Origin: Aquamicrobium sp.
GTDB taxonomy: Bacteria > Pseudomonadota > Alphaproteobacteria > Rhizobiales > Rhizobiaceae
Assembly: GCA_014860725.1 (NCBI GenBank)
Contig: JACZJD010000106.1
Location: forward strand, 1 to 6,958
Reading direction: 5' to 3'
Length of the DNA: 6,958 bases
Shown piece after piece: positions 5,381 through 6,958 of this stretch. The number at the start of each line of letters is the position of its first letter. The first letter of the stretch is position 1. The position numbers and the translations under genes were made by a program. The notes beneath the pieces were generated by a model. That model saw only the letters and a list, made by a program, of their open reading frames with translations. It was not told the DNA's origin and did no database searches.

Positions 5381-6877
5381 ATGTCGGTCGAGACGCTGCT
5401 GTGGGAGGAGGATGCGACCGGCCTTGCGGTCCGGGTGTGCACGGGCGATGTGACGCCGGCCGAGCTGGTCGAGGCGGCGATTTCGCGGCTGGAGGCCGTC
5501 AATCCCGAGATCAACGCCGTGGCGGAGAAGCTCTACGATGCGGCGCGCCGCCGTGCCGCCGAGGTCGACCGCAACGCGCCGCTCGCCGGCGTGCCCTTCG
5601 CGATCAAGGATCTCGGCATCGCGGTCAGGGGCGTGCCGACGCATGGCGGCAGCCGGGTGCCGCCCGCCGTGCCGGATTTCGATTCCGTCCTTACCGAGCG
5701 CTACCGCGCCGCCGGGCTCGTGCCCGTCGCCACCAGCACCACACCCGAATACGGCCTGCGCCTGATGACGGAATCGGCGCGCTTCGGCGTCACCCGCAGC
5801 CCGTGGAACACCGGCCACACCACCGGCGGCTCCTCCGGCGGCGCGTCGGCGCTGGTTTCGGCAGGCGTGGTGCCGGTGGCGCACGCCTCCGACGGCGGCG
5901 GCTCGATCCGCGTGCCCGCGGCCTGCACCGGCCTCGTCGGGCTCAAGACCTCGCGCGGGCGGGTGCCGCTGTCGCCGGTCGCGAGCGAATCCTGGTACGG
6001 CTTCGTCGTCGAGCATGCCGTCACCCGGACCGTGCGCGACAGCGCGCTGCTGCTCGACCTCACCCACGGCCCGGACCCGCTCGCGCCCTATGCGGCACGG
6101 CCGCCCCGCGAGAGCTTCGCCGCGGCCGCCGCGCGCGAGCCCGGCAAGCTGAAGTTCGGCGTCTATCGCGGCTCGCCGCTCGGCATGGACATCTCGGCCG
6201 ACACGCTCGCCGCCCTCGATGCGGCGGTGGCGCTGGCGAAGGAAGGCGGCCACGACGTCGAGGAGATCGACCTGCCGATGGTGGACCGCGCCTTCATGGC
6301 CGATTTCGCGCGCTGCGTCGCCTCCTCCGTCGCCGGGCTGACGCGGCAGGAGGCCGTGCGCCTCGGCCGCGGCGTCCGCGGCGATCTCGAGCGCGCCACG
6401 CGGGTGATCGCCCGCTTCGGCGACGTGCTGACGGCGGGCGAGATCTACCATGCGCTGGAGCGGCTGGGCGCGGCTTCGCGGCAGCTGCTTTCCGCCACCG
6501 CCCGGTTCGACGCGGTGCTGATGCCGCTGATCGCGCATCCGCCGCTTCCCTGCGGCGCGATGGACCCGAAAGGCGCGGACGCCTTCGTCGAGAACCTGGT
6601 CGACACGCTCAACCTGACGCGCCTGCTGCGGTTCGACAGCTTCTTCGGGCAGCTGCTCGACAAGAGCCTGTGGTTCACCCACTGGCCGGCGATCCAGAAC
6701 GTCACCGGCCAGCCGGCGATCGCGCTGCCGGTCCACGTCACCGCGGCCGGGCTGCCGCTCGGCGTGCAGGCGGCCGGCCGCCCGGGCGACGAGGAGACGC
6801 TGCTGTCGCTCGCCGCGCAGATGGAGAGGATTTCCGGCTGGACGCAGCGCCGCGCGCCGCTGGCGCGGCCGAACTAG
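5381..6877 (+). CDS. Amidase-signature family hydrolase (6-aminohexanoate-cyclic-dimer hydrolase-like)
   Basis: This 498-residue enzyme belongs to the amidase signature family, which hydrolyses C-N amide bonds with a Ser-cisSer-Lys triad. The triad is complete: Lys76 in PFAIKDLG, cis-Ser151 in TTGGSSGGASAL and nucleophile Ser175 in SDGGGSIRVPA. The 24-residue spacing between the two serines matches fatty-acid amide hydrolase numbering (217/241). HASDGGGSIR, where many family members have a GTDTGGSIR-like form, resembles the cyclic-dimer hydrolase (NylA-like) branch, but substrate cannot be deduced. There is no GatB/GatC neighbour, so a role as GatA in tRNA amidation is unlikely. No signal peptide is visible. 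The start is the ATG with GGAGG at 5371-5375, 5 nt upstream. The frame is also open further upstream, but that part antisenses the stress-protein gene. The C-terminal PAIQNVTGQPAIALPVH and LPLGVQAAGRPGDEETLL are typical family endings. Confidence 0.94.
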   Translation: MSVETLLWEEDATGLAVRVCTGDVTPAELVEAAISRLEAVNPEINAVAEKLYDAARRRAAEVDRNAPLAGVPFAIKDLGIAVRGVPTHGGSRVPPAVPDFDSVLTERYRAAGLVPVATSTTPEYGLRLMTESARFGVTRSPWNTGHTTGGSSGGASALVSAGVVPVAHASDGGGSIRVPAACTGLVGLKTSRGRVPLSPVASESWYGFVVEHAVTRTVRDSALLLDLTHGPDPLAPYAARPPRESFAAAAAREPGKLKFGVYRGSPLGMDISADTLAALDAAVALAKEGGHDVEEIDLPMVDRAFMADFARCVASSVAGLTRQEAVRLGRGVRGDLERATRVIARFGDVLTAGEIYHALERLGAASRQLLSATARFDAVLMPLIAHPPLPCGAMDPKGADAFVENLVDTLNLTRLLRFDSFFGQLLDKSLWFTHWPAIQNVTGQPAIALPVHVTAAGLPLGVQAAGRPGDEETLLSLAAQMERISGWTQRRAPLARPN

Positions 6878-6892
6878 GGAGTTGACGGGACG

Positions 6893-6958
6893 ATGCGAAT
6901 GGCTGCGCGCTTGCCAGCCGGGCCGGCATCGGGTATCAAGCCGGACATGGTTACGCGC
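6893..6958 (+). CDS. Possible start of the next gene, 3'-partial, function unknown
   Basis: An ATG 16 nt after the amidase stop opens a frame of 22 codons (MRMAARLPAG...) that runs off the window. AGGGAG at 6876-6881 lies 11 nt upstream, a slightly long but possible ribosome binding site, and an in-frame ATG follows at 6899. Too little is visible to recognise a family, and it may not be coding. If real, the short spacing would put it in an operon with the amidase. Confidence 0.3.
   Translation, partial: MRMAARLPAGPASGIKPDMVTR

Noticed and set aside
5305..6885. Very long overlapping frames on both strands across the amidase (526 codons on +, 462 codons on - at 5348-6736)
   Set aside because: They are Arg/Ala/Gly-rich shadows expected in very GC-rich DNA. 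The amidase frame holds the full catalytic triad.

Overview
The window looks like part of the chromosome of a high-GC alphaproteobacterium, probably of the Hyphomicrobiales/Rhizobiales type. I infer this from the GC-rich codon use and the sequence character of DusA, the TauE-like permease and the amidase; no rRNA or other marker is present to fix the taxon. Six genes are well supported, one more starts at the right edge, and no RNA gene, CRISPR array or complete mobile element is visible.

Left part (1-1542, + strand): the downstream end of a coenzyme F420 locus. The first reading frame is already open at the window edge. It carries what looks like the last residues of a CofC/FbiD-type guanylyltransferase and runs straight into a complete CofE domain (F420-0:gamma-glutamyl ligase), so the real protein is probably a CofC-CofE fusion. 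It overlaps by 4 bp an NpdG/Fno-type NADPH:F420 oxidoreductase. Together they make the cofactor and exchange hydride between it and NADP(H). A convergent LysR-type regulator (1578-2513, - strand) closes this block.

Middle (2514-2895): a 382-bp gene-free gap with several small dyads. It ends in an abruptly AT-rich stretch that continues into the first codons of dusA. The 5' end of dusA is a known integration target of a tyrosine-recombinase family, so this junction could be the scar or edge of an integrated element. That is an inference; no integrase is seen here.

Right part (2896-6958): housekeeping and accessory metabolism. It holds dusA (tRNA dihydrouridine synthase), then a TauE/SafE-family permease in the same direction, then a convergent universal stress protein whose stop codon lies 6 bp from that of the permease, inside one small palindrome. 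A divergent amidase-signature hydrolase of the 6-aminohexanoate-cyclic-dimer-hydrolase-like type follows, sharing a 141-bp promoter region and a 26-bp imperfect dyad with the stress protein gene. A possible next gene begins at 6893.

I did not find a clearly new multi-gene system. The observations most worth following are the CofC-CofE fusion with its coupled F420 reductase, and the AT-rich junction at dusA.
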